NCBI GenBank assembly: GCA_020638595.1
Contig: JACKIG010000010.1
Coordinates: forward strand, 1-64,000
Source: Rhodospirillaceae bacterium
Lineage (GTDB): Bacteria; Pseudomonadota; Alphaproteobacteria; DSM-16000; Inquilinaceae
Direction: 5' to 3'
DNA: 64,000 nucleotides
The notes beneath the pieces were generated by a model. It searched no databases. It saw nothing but the letters and a program-made list of their open reading frames with translations, and was not told where the DNA came from. Position 1 is the stretch's first letter; each line of letters opens with the position of its first letter. This document shows positions 32,580-40,705 of this stretch, in pieces. Position numbers and translations under genes: made by a program.

Positions 32580-33382
32580 ATCGAATACCCCGTCTGACGG
32601 TGATAGACCGGCTCCGGCGGCTTCACCTTGAACGTCAGGGTTTCGTCGGCGTCGTCCACGGGCTGCCAATGCGGCGGCTTCACCAGATCCGGCGGGCCAC
32701 CCGCTGCCGGCTGCACCTCTTCAGGCTGAATGTAGCTCCGCACCACCTCCGACATGCCCAGCAGCGGCGTCATGGTTAGAAAACAGATGCCGCCCGTGTC
32801 GCCGATGCGGGCCAGCAACTCGGCGTACACGTCTGCCGCCGGCTCTTCGTCTGCCCAACCGACGTGAAGCCGCGCGCCCTGGAATTTCTCTCGGCCCCGT
32901 TCGTACGACTTGAAACCGATCAGCGAATGGCCGCCACTGACGTGCTTGACCACGATGCTGTCGACCGCATCGGGCACACCGCGGGATAGGCTCCAGCTCA
33001 CGATATCGTCGCCCGGCAGCAAGCCCGTGCCCCACGACGGCCGATGCGCCGGCGGCCCCAACAGCTTCGCCTGGATCACATCTCGCGTGCTCTCGCTGGT
33101 GATGCCCGCCGCCCAGGCGTTGATGGGCTGATCGAAGCGCCGGCCACGCCACCAGTCGGGGTAGCGGCCTGTCGCATGAAACGAGAATTCCGCACCGCCG
33201 CATTCAGTCTTGCCGACGCGATTTCCGCCGAGCAGGAGCCTCTCTCGATGCACCGCCCCCAGGGCGTGAAATTCCATCTGCTTGGAGTAAGGCCGATACC
33301 GGAACAGCCGCGACCGCTCCCGGCGACGCTCCAGCTCCGCCAGATCGGCCTCCAGCCGGCGCAGCTCCGCAACGTCATCCAT
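32576..33382 (-). CDS. Terminase large subunit, N-terminal ATPase part
   Basis: 268 residues. Walker A is G-G-N-R-V-G-K-T at about 52-59; Walker B ends W-A-D-E-E-P near 190, and coupling motif M-T-P-L follows. The C-terminal ~50 residues (P-E-E-V-Q-P-A-A-G-G onward) are not typical of the family and end just where the nuclease ORF begins. The ATG used overlaps the small-terminase stop region; an upstream ATG would add 13 basic residues. It powers DNA packaging into procapsids. Confidence 0.85.
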   Translation of the reverse strand: MDDVAELRRLEADLAELERRRERSRLFRYRPYSKQMEFHALGAVHRERLLLGGNRVGKTECGGAEFSFHATGRYPDWWRGRRFDQPINAWAAGITSESTRDVIQAKLLGPPAHRPSWGTGLLPGDDIVSWSLSRGVPDAVDSIVVKHVSGGHSLIGFKSYERGREKFQGARLHVGWADEEPAADVYAELLARIGDTGGICFLTMTPLLGMSEVVRSYIQPEEVQPAAGGPPDLVKPPHWQPVDDADETLTFKVKPPEPVYHRQTGYSI

Positions 33383-33824
33383 CCGCGGGCGCCCCGTCCG
33401 GGCCGACAACCTTCGCCGCAAGCCCCAACGACCGCAGCCGCCGGTCTATGCTGTCCGCCAACTCGGCATCGCTCCGGGTGTCAACAACCTGCACCTGGTT
33501 CCTGTCGACCCATAGCCCCGCGATCTTCGCCATCGCCTCGCCGGCCCGCACCGCCGCGTTGTGGTCGCCATCCTTCTTGGCGTCTTCACGGTCCTGCCGG
33601 AACTGCGCGATCATCCCGTCGACACTGAGTTGGTTGCGAGCCGCCGTCGCCCGCTGGATCTCGTCAATCAGCGCCCGCACCGCCGGCCTCTTCGCAAGCT
33701 GGCTGCCCGCCTGCCGCGCCCGGCTCTCGGAATATCCCGATGCCAAGGCAGCCGACGTGTAGGACGCGCCCTCGCAGACCAGCTCCGCAAACTTGCGCCA
33801 GCGCTCCCGCAACGGCTCCCGCAT
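33375..33824 (-). CDS. Terminase small subunit
   Basis: 149 residues, terminase-2-like. An N-terminal helix-turn-helix (F-A-E-L-V-C-E-G-A-S-Y-T-S-A-A-L-A-S-G-Y then S-R-A-R-Q-A-G) resembles DNA-recognition domains of TerS proteins. The ATG before R-E-P-L-R-E follows the upstream stop as TGAGATG. TerS recognises the pac/cos site; in satellites it redirects helper packaging to satellite DNA. Confidence 0.8.
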   Translation of the reverse strand: MREPLRERWRKFAELVCEGASYTSAALASGYSESRARQAGSQLAKRPAVRALIDEIQRATAARNQLSVDGMIAQFRQDREDAKKDGDHNAAVRAGEAMAKIAGLWVDRNQVQVVDTRSDAELADSIDRRLRSLGLAAKVVGPDGAPADG

Positions 33825-33825
33825 C

Positions 33826-34563
33826 TCAGCCCCGCCAGTTGACGGTGCGAGCGTCCAGATCGACGCCGTACAGCATTTCCGAAACCCGATCGGCGATTCT
33901 TGCCCAGCGGTCCCGCGCTTGCGGATCTCGCGCCTCAACGCTTCTCCGCGTCGCTTCCGTCATCTTCGCCCTCAGCACCGCCACTTGCTGCGGCGCCATG
34001 TCCTGGATCGGCATGCGCTCTTCGCCAGCGGCTCCGCGCGCGGGACGCGATTGTGCGTGGGGACGGTGAGACTGGAGCGCGTCGGCGCTGGCGGGGGGTG
34101 CCCCCCCGGTGGCACGGGTCCCTCGGGCGTCCCGGCCTTGCGGCAGGTGGCGAGCGAGCTGGTTGTCCGCGAGCATCCTCAGCACCGCCGGGTCGCGGGC
34201 CAAGCCGCTGCGTTCAGCCGCGTTGACGACGCTCTGTGGCAACTTGGCCACGGCGATCTGGAGCGCGGTCAACTTCCGAGCGTCGCTGCCGATGGCCGCA
34301 TCCACCGCACGCGCAACGGCGGGGTCGGCGCGACGGATCGCGGCGAAGTCGGGCAGGGTGCCCGGCTTCAGCCCCGCGTCTTCGGCGGCATCGGCCAACG
34401 AGAAGCGGAGCCGATCATCAGGCGTCACAATGCCATCCATGCCGTCGCCTTCCCAGGCTTCAAGCTCCGCCGACGGATCGGCCGCAGGAGCCGGCAACAG
34501 GTCGGAGCCGCTGCCTAGGAACGTGGCCACGTCCTGATCGATGAACGGGTCGGTGTCGGTCAT
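33826..34563 (-). CDS. Hypothetical element protein upstream of small terminase
   Basis: 245 residues, largely helical, acidic N-terminus (T-D-T-D-P-F-I-D-Q-D), central Ala-rich helices and a basic/Gln segment. No catalytic motif found. Its ATG overlaps the stop of the preceding small paralogue. Similar-sized unknown proteins often precede terminase genes. Confidence 0.65.
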   Translation of the reverse strand: MTDTDPFIDQDVATFLGSGSDLLPAPAADPSAELEAWEGDGMDGIVTPDDRLRFSLADAAEDAGLKPGTLPDFAAIRRADPAVARAVDAAIGSDARKLTALQIAVAKLPQSVVNAAERSGLARDPAVLRMLADNQLARHLPQGRDARGTRATGGAPPASADALQSHRPHAQSRPARGAAGEERMPIQDMAPQQVAVLRAKMTEATRRSVEARDPQARDRWARIADRVSEMLYGVDLDARTVNWRG

Positions 34564-34784
34564 GACGGCCTCGCGCCGGACAGCTTGGCGGCCCGAACCG
34601 GGCCGGGATCAGGCGAGTGATTGCCCGGTGCGCCGGCCAATGTCTGGTTGATTGTCGTGGTGGCGTCGACCAACCGGCCGGAGTCCGGCAGCGGGACCGT
34701 GGTTCGCCAAGCCGTGAGCGGCAGGGCTGCCGTGACGGCGCGAACTTGGCCGTCCGGCAAGACGCAAAGCAGGATTTGAGCCAT
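34560..34784 (-). CDS. Small protein, tandem paralogue B
   Basis: 74 residues starting M-A-Q-I-L-L-C-V-L-P-D-G, with A-A-L-P-L-T-A-W-R-T-T-V-P-L-P-D-S-G in the middle. It aligns along most of its length with the gene just upstream. AGGAGA lies seven bases before the ATG. It ends in an ATGA overlap. Function unknown. Confidence 0.65.
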   Translation of the reverse strand: MAQILLCVLPDGQVRAVTAALPLTAWRTTVPLPDSGRLVDATTTINQTLAGAPGNHSPDPGPVRAAKLSGARPS

Positions 34785-34798
34785 GGTTGGGTCTCCTA

Positions 34799-35026
34799 TC
34801 AGGCGGCCTGTTCGCCACTCAGACGGCGGCGGCGGGCTTCGGGCGGCTCCTGGGGATCGTGGTGGTACTCAGCCGTACCCATGACCTGCTTCAGCGCACC
34901 AAGATGCGCCGTGAGGTAGCCGCTCGGGTCCAGCGGTGCCGACCACCTGAAGCTGTTGCTCGGCAGCGACGCCAGCACGGCGCCGGCCGCGTCGTCGGGC
35001 AGGCAAAGGCAGAGAATTTGGGCCAT
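34799..35026 (-). CDS. Small protein, tandem paralogue A
   Basis: 75 residues starting M-A-Q-I-L-C-L-C-L-P-D-D; the middle reads A-S-L-P-S-N-S-F-R-W-S-A-P-L-D-P-S-G. It shares the N-terminal octet pattern and the L-P...W...P-L-x-x-S-G core with paralogue B, so the pair arose by duplication. GGGGGA precedes the ATG. Function unknown. Confidence 0.65.
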   Translation of the reverse strand: MAQILCLCLPDDAAGAVLASLPSNSFRWSAPLDPSGYLTAHLGALKQVMGTAEYHHDPQEPPEARRRRLSGEQAA

Positions 35027-35700
35027 CTCGTTCCCCCATAGTTACCCCAAACCACATTGATACTGTTCAGATCGTGGTTAAGATGGCGGATTTCTGCGGA
35101 AAAGTCCAGCATTTTCCGAACATGAGCACCTGTCTGTGTCTCAGGTGCTCGCAGTTTCGACGGCCGGCAGCCAGGGGGCATCGGAGCGCTGCCGGTGGCT
35201 CCGGGCGGACAGGGCCAGCGGCTCGCTGCGGCGGCCCGTGGCGAGCGCAAGCGGCCGGGCGGGGGATGTGCGGCCGGGGGCAGCGACGGCCACCAGCGGC
35301 ATCCGCAGCGGCGGGACGGGCCATCGGGGCCGGCGGGCAGGGGGTCGCGCGCAGGTGGCAGAATGTGCCAGCGGGAAGGTCTTACACAGCCACCAGGCGC
35401 AGCAGCGTCGGTCCCATCCAGAACCCGCGGGCGGCGGCCCAAGGCCGCCCGCAGGGTATAGGGGGTATGGGGGCACACAGTGGGGGCCAACAAATGGGCT
35501 AAGAAATCAATAACTTAAGTAACACCAGGGGCCACCGGCTTCGAACACACCGGGCCACCCCATAAATGCAAGGAAATCAATGACTTAGCTCCGATAGGCA
35601 TTTAGGGGGTCTTTCGAACAAATGGGCTAAGAAATCAATGACTTAGCGGAAGTGGTTGAATAAACCACAGATAGGTGCCGCCCAATTTATCTACCACCTA
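35027..35700. other. Non-coding region with iterons; candidate replication origin
   Basis: About 670 bp without a convincing gene between the helicase end and the paralogue pair. The half next to the paralogues is GC-rich and shows nothing clear. The half next to the helicase (from 35480) is lower in GC and has three copies of a palindromic repeat plus the small hairpin GTGGTT-gaata-AACCAC (35652-35668). Confidence 0.55.
35492..35647. repeat. Three iteron-like palindromic repeats
   Basis: Copies at 35492-35519, 35564-35589 and 35620-35647 share AAATGGGCTAAGAAATCAAT then GACTTAGC, with small changes in the first two. In the third copy the arms GCTAAG and CTTAGC flank a 10-bp centre exactly. 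Directly repeated palindromes beside a RepA-type helicase gene fit replication iterons or operator sites. Confidence 0.65.
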
Positions 35701-36822
35701 TTATGGTATGTCTTGGAAAGTCTCCCGGGCCTTCGCGGTCAGGATGATACCGCTGACGATGCCGCGCTTGCCGGTGCGCAGCCCGGTGTCGCCGATCTCG
35801 ATAAGGCCGTCGTTGAAAGCGGCATCGAAACCCGGGCGCAGCTGTTTCCAGGTGAAGCCGTTGGCTTCCTGGAGCTTGGCGACCTGTTTCGGAGCATAAT
35901 TGGTCGCGTTTGTTGAGGCGCTGAGCGCCATTCCGCGCTGGCGCCATGTCTCCACGCCCTTGACGATGATCTCGACCATCTGCCGTTCCCTGGCCCTGCG
36001 TTCGATGCCTGCGACGGTGCCGAAGTCGGGGCCGTGACGGACGAAAACGCCGCGGTCCCAGCGCAGATCGATATCGGCGCGGATCGGCCCATAGTTCGCC
36101 TTCTTGGTCGAGAGGATGCGGGCGTCGGGATTGGCGGGCTTGTCACCATCGGAAGCTGGGAAGTCGAGGTAGAGCCGGCTGCGGACTGCCGCATGCCATG
36201 CGGTCGAGCCGGACACGCCGCTGCCGGAGCGTTCGCCATCGCGGCTCGGATGACTCGCCAGAACCACGGTCTTGCAGAGGGTGCGGACATGCTTGATAAA
36301 ATGGCGAGCCTGAACTCTATCGTTCTCGTTTCCCGCGAACAGATCATGCAGGGGGTCGAGGATCAACAGGTCGGCATCGGCTGCCCGGTCGACGATGTAG
36401 CGGCCGAAGTCGGTGAGCACACCTTGCGGCCGCTCCGGGCAGAACTGGACCAACACACAATCGAGCTTGTCGCGGACGTGGATCTCAGCGTGTTCCATGA
36501 GGTCGTCGAGGTCGAGGCCTTCGGCCCGGCAGACGGCGGTGAGCCGGCGAACGAGCTCGCGTTCGTCATCCTCACAGAGGACGGCGACGACGCGGGCCGG
36601 CCTTGTCGGCAGTCCCAGCCACTTCCCATGCGTGGCGCACGCGACGATCAGTTGCAACAACAGCGTGGTCTTGCCGACACCTCCGATGCCCGACAACATC
36701 GTGACGTTGCCGAGCGGGATCAGATCTTCGACGGCCCATTCCCGTTCCGGCACCGGTCGCCGTGACCATGCGTCCAGGTCGAGGATGGCGGCGGAGAAGT
36801 CTTCGGTCTTCCTGTCCGTCAT
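35701..36822 (-). CDS. RepA-like replicative helicase (AAA ATPase)
   Basis: 373 residues. Walker A is S-G-I-G-G-V-G-K-T-T (44-53); Walker B ends L-L-I-L-D-P-L near 150; a later S-H-P-S-R-D and S-G-S-T-A-W segment are typical of RSF1010 RepA/KaiC-like helicases used by plasmids and phages. The C-terminal region (about 290-373) is a winged-helix-like domain. The ATG overlaps the upstream stop as ATGA. It probably unwinds the element's origin near the iterons. Confidence 0.85.
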   Translation of the reverse strand: MTDRKTEDFSAAILDLDAWSRRPVPEREWAVEDLIPLGNVTMLSGIGGVGKTTLLLQLIVACATHGKWLGLPTRPARVVAVLCEDDERELVRRLTAVCRAEGLDLDDLMEHAEIHVRDKLDCVLVQFCPERPQGVLTDFGRYIVDRAADADLLILDPLHDLFAGNENDRVQARHFIKHVRTLCKTVVLASHPSRDGERSGSGVSGSTAWHAAVRSRLYLDFPASDGDKPANPDARILSTKKANYGPIRADIDLRWDRGVFVRHGPDFGTVAGIERRARERQMVEIIVKGVETWRQRGMALSASTNATNYAPKQVAKLQEANGFTWKQLRPGFDAAFNDGLIEIGDTGLRTGKRGIVSGIILTAKARETFQDIP

Positions 36823-37427
36823 GCCGCGACCCCGATCGCTGCGGCCTTGGGCGCCGTGGTCACGATCTGCGGCACCGCGCGATCGATCTGCCGGCAACGG
36901 CCCCAAAGGTCGAGCATGGTCTCGGCATCGGCGCACTGAATCTGCCCCGGCGCCATGCGGTCGAGGTGCAGCTCGGCATAGGGATTGAGCGACCAATCGA
37001 CAATGCAGGTGCCCGTGCATCCGGCCCGGAGCCAATCCAGCGGCGTCGAGTGGATCACCAGCGGCCCGCCCGTGCGCAGGGCTTCCACCACGGCGTCGCG
37101 TTCCAGCAGCACCGCACCGCCGGTGAGGAGCCGCCAGTCGTCCGGCCGGTCGGGGCTGAAGGCGACAACGTCATCGATCTCAACCCAGCCAGCCGGGCGC
37201 CAGAACCATCCGCAGGGGACGATCAGCATGCCCTCGCCGTCGGCCGCCGGTTCCCAACGCCAGTTGTCGAGGCGCGCATGCACCTTGCCGACGATGAGGT
37301 CGCCGTGACCGTCCCGCAGCGTCGCCGGAGCGATGCCGCAGTGCTGATGCAGCCGCTGCATCGTGGCCTCGGGAACGCCCACCCTAGAGCGCCGGAAGAC
37401 CGTCGTCGGGCTGAAGTCCGGCCCCAT
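36819..37427 (-). CDS. Hypothetical replication-module protein
   Basis: 202 residues, soluble, rich in Trp and Asp, with L-V-I-H-S-T-P-L-D-W-L near the middle and C-I-V-D-W-S-L-N-P-Y. The position directly upstream of the RepA-like helicase, with ATGA coupling, suggests a primase- or toprim-like helper, but I find no decisive motif. The ATG shares one base with the upstream stop (TGATG). Confidence 0.6.
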   Translation of the reverse strand: MGPDFSPTTVFRRSRVGVPEATMQRLHQHCGIAPATLRDGHGDLIVGKVHARLDNWRWEPAADGEGMLIVPCGWFWRPAGWVEIDDVVAFSPDRPDDWRLLTGGAVLLERDAVVEALRTGGPLVIHSTPLDWLRAGCTGTCIVDWSLNPYAELHLDRMAPGQIQCADAETMLDLWGRCRQIDRAVPQIVTTAPKAAAIGVAA

Positions 37428-37876
37428 CACAGCATCCCCAGGTCCGGCGCACCGAGCGGCCACTGACCGTCGTAAATGCGCTGGAGAGTGCCGCTCTGCC
37501 GCTCACTGAGGCGGTGACGGCGCCGAAGCTGGCGGTCGACGCTGCGGACGAATTCGCCGTCCCAATCGCTCAAGGCTCGCGGGTCGTGGCTGACCAGCGC
37601 CAGCAGGGCGACGGCCATCTGCTGTTGCAGCGGAAAGTCGCCGTAGCATTCCGGCAATTCGCCATCGTCTTGGACGCGCCCCTTGCGTTCGATGAAAGCG
37701 GCGAGATGGGCGATGGCCAGATCGTGGCGCCGGAGTTCGCGGACGATGCCGCGGGCCGCCGCGACAACCGCGGCGTCGTGCACGCTGTTCAATGTGACGA
37801 CGCAGCGTGCTAGGCGCCGACGGGTCGCACTCGGCAGGTCGGCTATCGATTGGACGGAATTCGGATCTTCGGGCAT
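37427..37876 (-). CDS. Hypothetical small protein of element
   Basis: 149 residues, mostly helical and charged. I start at the ATG preceded by GGAG; another ATG five codons upstream is possible. No family is recognised. First gene after the AlpA-like gene and the head of the replication module. Confidence 0.6.
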   Translation of the reverse strand: MPEDPNSVQSIADLPSATRRRLARCVVTLNSVHDAAVVAAARGIVRELRRHDLAIAHLAAFIERKGRVQDDGELPECYGDFPLQQQMAVALLALVSHDPRALSDWDGEFVRSVDRQLRRRHRLSERQSGTLQRIYDGQWPLGAPDLGML

Positions 37877-37896
37877 GGGCTTGCGCTCCAAGTCGC

Positions 37897-38003
37897 TTGC
37901 CCGCCGCAGCGTCCGACGCTATGTTGCCGGCACGCGTTGGGCTTGCGCGTATCTGCTGATCATCTTCTCGGGAGGGCTGCCATCCGCCGGCAGCCCTTTC
38001 TTT
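37897..38003 (+). ncRNA. Candidate rightward small RNA with promoter and terminator
   Basis: On the plus strand, against all neighbouring genes, TTGCCC (37897-37902), a 17-bp spacer and TATGTT (37920-37925) form a promoter-like unit. About 50 bp later lies AGGGCTGCC-N7-GGCAGCCCT (37973-37997) followed by TTCTTT, a clear intrinsic terminator. The predicted transcript of about 70 nt lies in the gap between the AlpA-like gene and the replication module. Confidence 0.4.
37973..38003 (+). terminator. Intrinsic terminator on plus strand beside AlpA-like gene
   Basis: Nine-bp perfect stem with seven-base loop followed by TTCTTT. The T-tract lies only on the plus-strand side, so it does not obviously terminate the leftward AlpA transcript. 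Confidence 0.6.
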
Positions 38004-38415
38004 ATGCAGCGTCGGCGCGCGCCAGCGGGCTTGTCCGCGGACGCGAGCGTTCCCATTGCTGGATCTCGCTCAAGTAAAAATACCTGTAGCGGCCGATAAA
38101 CACCGGCCTAGGAAAATCAAGGCGCGGGTCCCGCAACCAGCGGTGCAGCGTCATCGAAGTAACCCCGAAGTGTTCCCAAGCCAGACGGGCAGGAATCAAC
38201 CGCCCGTTGTCAGGCGGCAGGCCGCGCGGCTGGTGGTGGCAGCAGTCGGTCAGGTGACCGGGATTGTCGCTATACTGGTCCCAGCCGATGCTCGGGTCCG
38301 GCTCATTCAAACCGGCATGGATGGGCGCCAGTCCGCCGTCAGCGGCCAGTTCGGCGTGCGTCAGCGGGCCGTCGGAAAGCGCGGTCGTGTCGAACAGGTG
38401 GTCTTTGATGGCCAT
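38002..38415 (-). CDS. AlpA-like HTH protein (excisionase/regulator)
   Basis: 137 residues. The C-terminal ~55 residues form a MerR/AlpA-type winged helix: A-W-E-H-F-G-V-T-S-M-T-L-H-R-W, then P-R-P-V-F-I-G-R-Y-R-Y-F and a terminal helix with E-I-Q-Q-W-E. The N-terminal half is an unrecognised extension. AAGGGCGAC precedes the ATG. In P4-like elements and PICIs, AlpA controls excision and integrase expression. Confidence 0.8.
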   Translation of the reverse strand: MAIKDHLFDTTALSDGPLTHAELAADGGLAPIHAGLNEPDPSIGWDQYSDNPGHLTDCCHHQPRGLPPDNGRLIPARLAWEHFGVTSMTLHRWLRDPRLDFPRPVFIGRYRYFYLSEIQQWERSRPRTSPLARADAA

Positions 38416-38472
38416 GTCGCCCTTGCCTCGTGTTGTTCGGTGAAGGCAATTCCGAACATGAGGCCAGGGCCG

Positions 38473-38496
38473 CTTTTAACGAACGGCGCTTAAAAG
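38473..38496. promoter_or_regulatory. Palindrome upstream of AlpA-like gene
   Basis: CTTTTAA-N10-TTAAAAG, arms at 38473-38479 and 38490-38496, overlapping the end of the upstream gene and lying 58 bp before the AlpA-like start. Candidate operator in the AlpA control region. Confidence 0.45.
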
Positions 38497-39185
38497 TCTT
38501 TTGGGGGTAGGAAATCGCGCGCCTGTTCAATGAGGATCTTCAGCCGTTGCTCCGCCGACATGTCGATCGCGCGGCCTGCCGCAAGCAACGCGTCGTATAT
38601 CTCCCGCGCGCGCACCGTCTTCGGTTTGGCTTTTTCCGGCCTGTCGGGATCGCCCTGGCCACTCGTGAGCGTGCTGCAGTAGGATTTCAAGCGTTCCCAA
38701 GTTGGCAAGCCGCTCTTGCTGTCCCGTTCCTCAAGCCTGAAACCGGCGCGCTCCAGGCGCTCCGCGACGGCTTGGGTTGCCTTTCCGGGCCGCATCCCGT
38801 TCTGCTTGCGCAACAAGGCGATGGTGACGCAGGCGAGTATCCGCGTCATCTCGGCCGCCGACAGAAGGCGCTCTTCGGCAGGCAGCGGCACTGCCGACTG
38901 TCGGAACAACGGGTACTGACGGCCGCTCTCCGCAGCGTCGAGGGCCGCCAGCACACCGAGAAACGGCGCACGCGCGCGCGAAAAGCCTGCGTCTTTCAGC
39001 GGCTTGCTGTTCAGCAGATTGATGACGGCCACAAGGCATGCGCGCAGCGCGGCGCGCTGTCCGTCCAGGTCGCCCTTCGCCTCGGTGAACAGCTCGCCGG
39101 CCGCAAGAAGCCGGGCAAAGTAGAGGGGGTCCAGCGGCACCAGTACGGCGTCAGGCGCGTCCTTCGCGTCCTTCGCGTCCGCCAT
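38490..39185 (-). CDS. Hypothetical protein downstream of integrase
   Basis: 231 residues, mainly helical, with a basic C-terminal third (K-A-K-P-K-T-V-R-A-R-E-I-Y). It starts four bases after the integrase stop, so is co-transcribed with it. No family recognised. Confidence 0.65.
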   Translation of the reverse strand: MADAKDAKDAPDAVLVPLDPLYFARLLAAGELFTEAKGDLDGQRAALRACLVAVINLLNSKPLKDAGFSRARAPFLGVLAALDAAESGRQYPLFRQSAVPLPAEERLLSAAEMTRILACVTIALLRKQNGMRPGKATQAVAERLERAGFRLEERDSKSGLPTWERLKSYCSTLTSGQGDPDRPEKAKPKTVRAREIYDALLAAGRAIDMSAEQRLKILIEQARDFLPPKDF

Positions 39186-39188
39186 CGG

Positions 39189-40559
39189 TCACGCCCCCGC
39201 AGCATGCAGCGACACGACATTGTCCGCCGGCCGACCCTCGACAAGCGCCAACAGGAAGTCAGCCCAAGCCCGCCACGCGGCAGCCTGTTGCTCCGCGAAC
39301 GAGTGCCGCTGATAGACCGCCATGATGCCGGCGAAAGAGCCGCTCTTGTGGGCCAAACACTTTTCGATGACTGGCAGGTTGATGCCGAGCCGGGCCATGC
39401 CGGAGGCGACGACGCGGCGAAGGTCATGCAGCGTCCAGTCGGCGGGCGCTTCGGCTTCCGGGTCGTCCGTCTGCATCGCCTCCAGCATCGCTGTGTCCAG
39501 CCGTTCCTTCGCCCGGCTGAAACCGCTGACTGCCGTCTTGCCCGTGGTCGTGAAGACGTAGCCCGGCGCCTTGCCAATCTTGGGCATCGCCTTCAGCAGC
39601 TCGACCACCGCCGGGGCCAGCGCGATGTCGTGCGCCTCGCCGTTCTTGGCGCGGGCCGCCGGCAGGTGCCAGACAGCACCCTCCAGGTCGAGCTCGCGCC
39701 ATTCCATCCCGGCAACCTCGTTGCGCCGGGCGCCGGTCAGCAGCAGCACCCGGACCATGGGGCCGAAGGGATGACCGACAGCATCGCAGGCTTTCCACAG
39801 AGTCCGAACCTCGTCATCCGATAAAAGCCTGTCGCGCTTGCGTTCGACCGTCGGCGCCTTGATGCCGCGGCAAGGGGTTTCGGAAATAACGCCGCGTTCG
39901 ACGAGCCAGCCGAACATGCGCCGCAATGCGGCAAACAGGCGGTTTGCGGAAATCTCGGCACCCTCGTCAACGCGCTTGTCCAGAATTTCGATAATGTCGC
40001 GCCGGGCGATGTCCTGAACGCGTTTGGCCTTCCATAATGTCACCGGCCCCTTGCCCGTCGGCACGAGCGGGCGCTTTGCCATCTCGTTGTCCGATTCCGG
40101 GTCCGGCTTCAGGCCAAGAAGCCGGGCGGTTTCCAGCCATGAGCGGACCCTGTTGTTCCGCTTCGCGTACCGATCGACGAAATGCACGGCCGCGGTCGGG
40201 AAACTGTCGCGGTCGGCGGCTTCCGCATCGCGTGCGGTATCCTTGGCGGCCTGTTTCTCCGCCGCCGGGTCTTGCCCCTCAGCGACAGCTTGCAGCGCTT
40301 CCTTGGCGCACTTGCGGGCATCGGCCAGCGACAGGACTGGGTAGCTGCCGAGGGTCAGTTTCTTCAGTTTCGGCTCCAGCTTGCCATCCCTTAAGACGCG
40401 CTCGGTCGGGCTGCGATAGCGCACTGCCCAGCTCTTCTTGCCGGAGGGCTGGACGACAAGAGCCATACCGGGCACTAGCCCGTCTGGGATTTCCTTTCGG
40501 GTGTCGCCGGCCGTTGCATTCTCGACTGTCGGCGCCGTCAATATCTTCGCCTTCGCCAT
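39189..40559 (-). CDS. int: Tyrosine recombinase/integrase of element
   Basis: 456 residues. An N-terminal DUF4102-like arm-binding domain (about 10-90) and SAM-like core-binding domain precede the catalytic domain with R278 (L-T-G-A-R-R-N-E-V), H378 and R381 (L-H-D-L-R-R), H404 (L-A-H-K-S-G) and nucleophile Y416 (V-Y-Q-R-H). All catalytic residues are present, so it should be active. It lies next to the right attachment site and reads into the element. GGAG occurs upstream of the ATG. Confidence 0.95.
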   Translation of the reverse strand: MAKAKILTAPTVENATAGDTRKEIPDGLVPGMALVVQPSGKKSWAVRYRSPTERVLRDGKLEPKLKKLTLGSYPVLSLADARKCAKEALQAVAEGQDPAAEKQAAKDTARDAEAADRDSFPTAAVHFVDRYAKRNNRVRSWLETARLLGLKPDPESDNEMAKRPLVPTGKGPVTLWKAKRVQDIARRDIIEILDKRVDEGAEISANRLFAALRRMFGWLVERGVISETPCRGIKAPTVERKRDRLLSDDEVRTLWKACDAVGHPFGPMVRVLLLTGARRNEVAGMEWRELDLEGAVWHLPAARAKNGEAHDIALAPAVVELLKAMPKIGKAPGYVFTTTGKTAVSGFSRAKERLDTAMLEAMQTDDPEAEAPADWTLHDLRRVVASGMARLGINLPVIEKCLAHKSGSFAGIMAVYQRHSFAEQQAAAWRAWADFLLALVEGRPADNVVSLHAAGA

Positions 40560-40593
40560 CCGTCCGCCCTCCAGCTTCCGCTACCCCAAAACG

Positions 40594-40645
40594 GCTTCGG
40601 GTAACCGAGGGGTAACATGGATCGCTTGTCGGGCGCCGTTACCCC
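40594..40645. promoter_or_regulatory. Right arm-type integrase sites
   Basis: CTTCGGGTAACCGAGGGGTA then ACATGG resembles the left-arm block with one base shorter spacing, and an inverted GTTACCCC lies at 40638-40645. Confidence 0.6.
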
Positions 40646-40705
40646 GTGTTGGTAACAGCCCATAACATGGGGCAGAAATCGGCGGATTGCAAGGGGAAAC
40701 GCGGG

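Noticed and set aside
35057..35490. Overlapping frames in the GC-rich half of the element's non-coding region
   Set aside because: Frames on both strands are Arg/Gly/Pro-rich with no start signals or domains; none is better than the others.
35492..35647. CRISPR array
   Set aside because: Only three repeats with unequal spacing and sequence changes, palindromic across their length, and no cas genes nearby.
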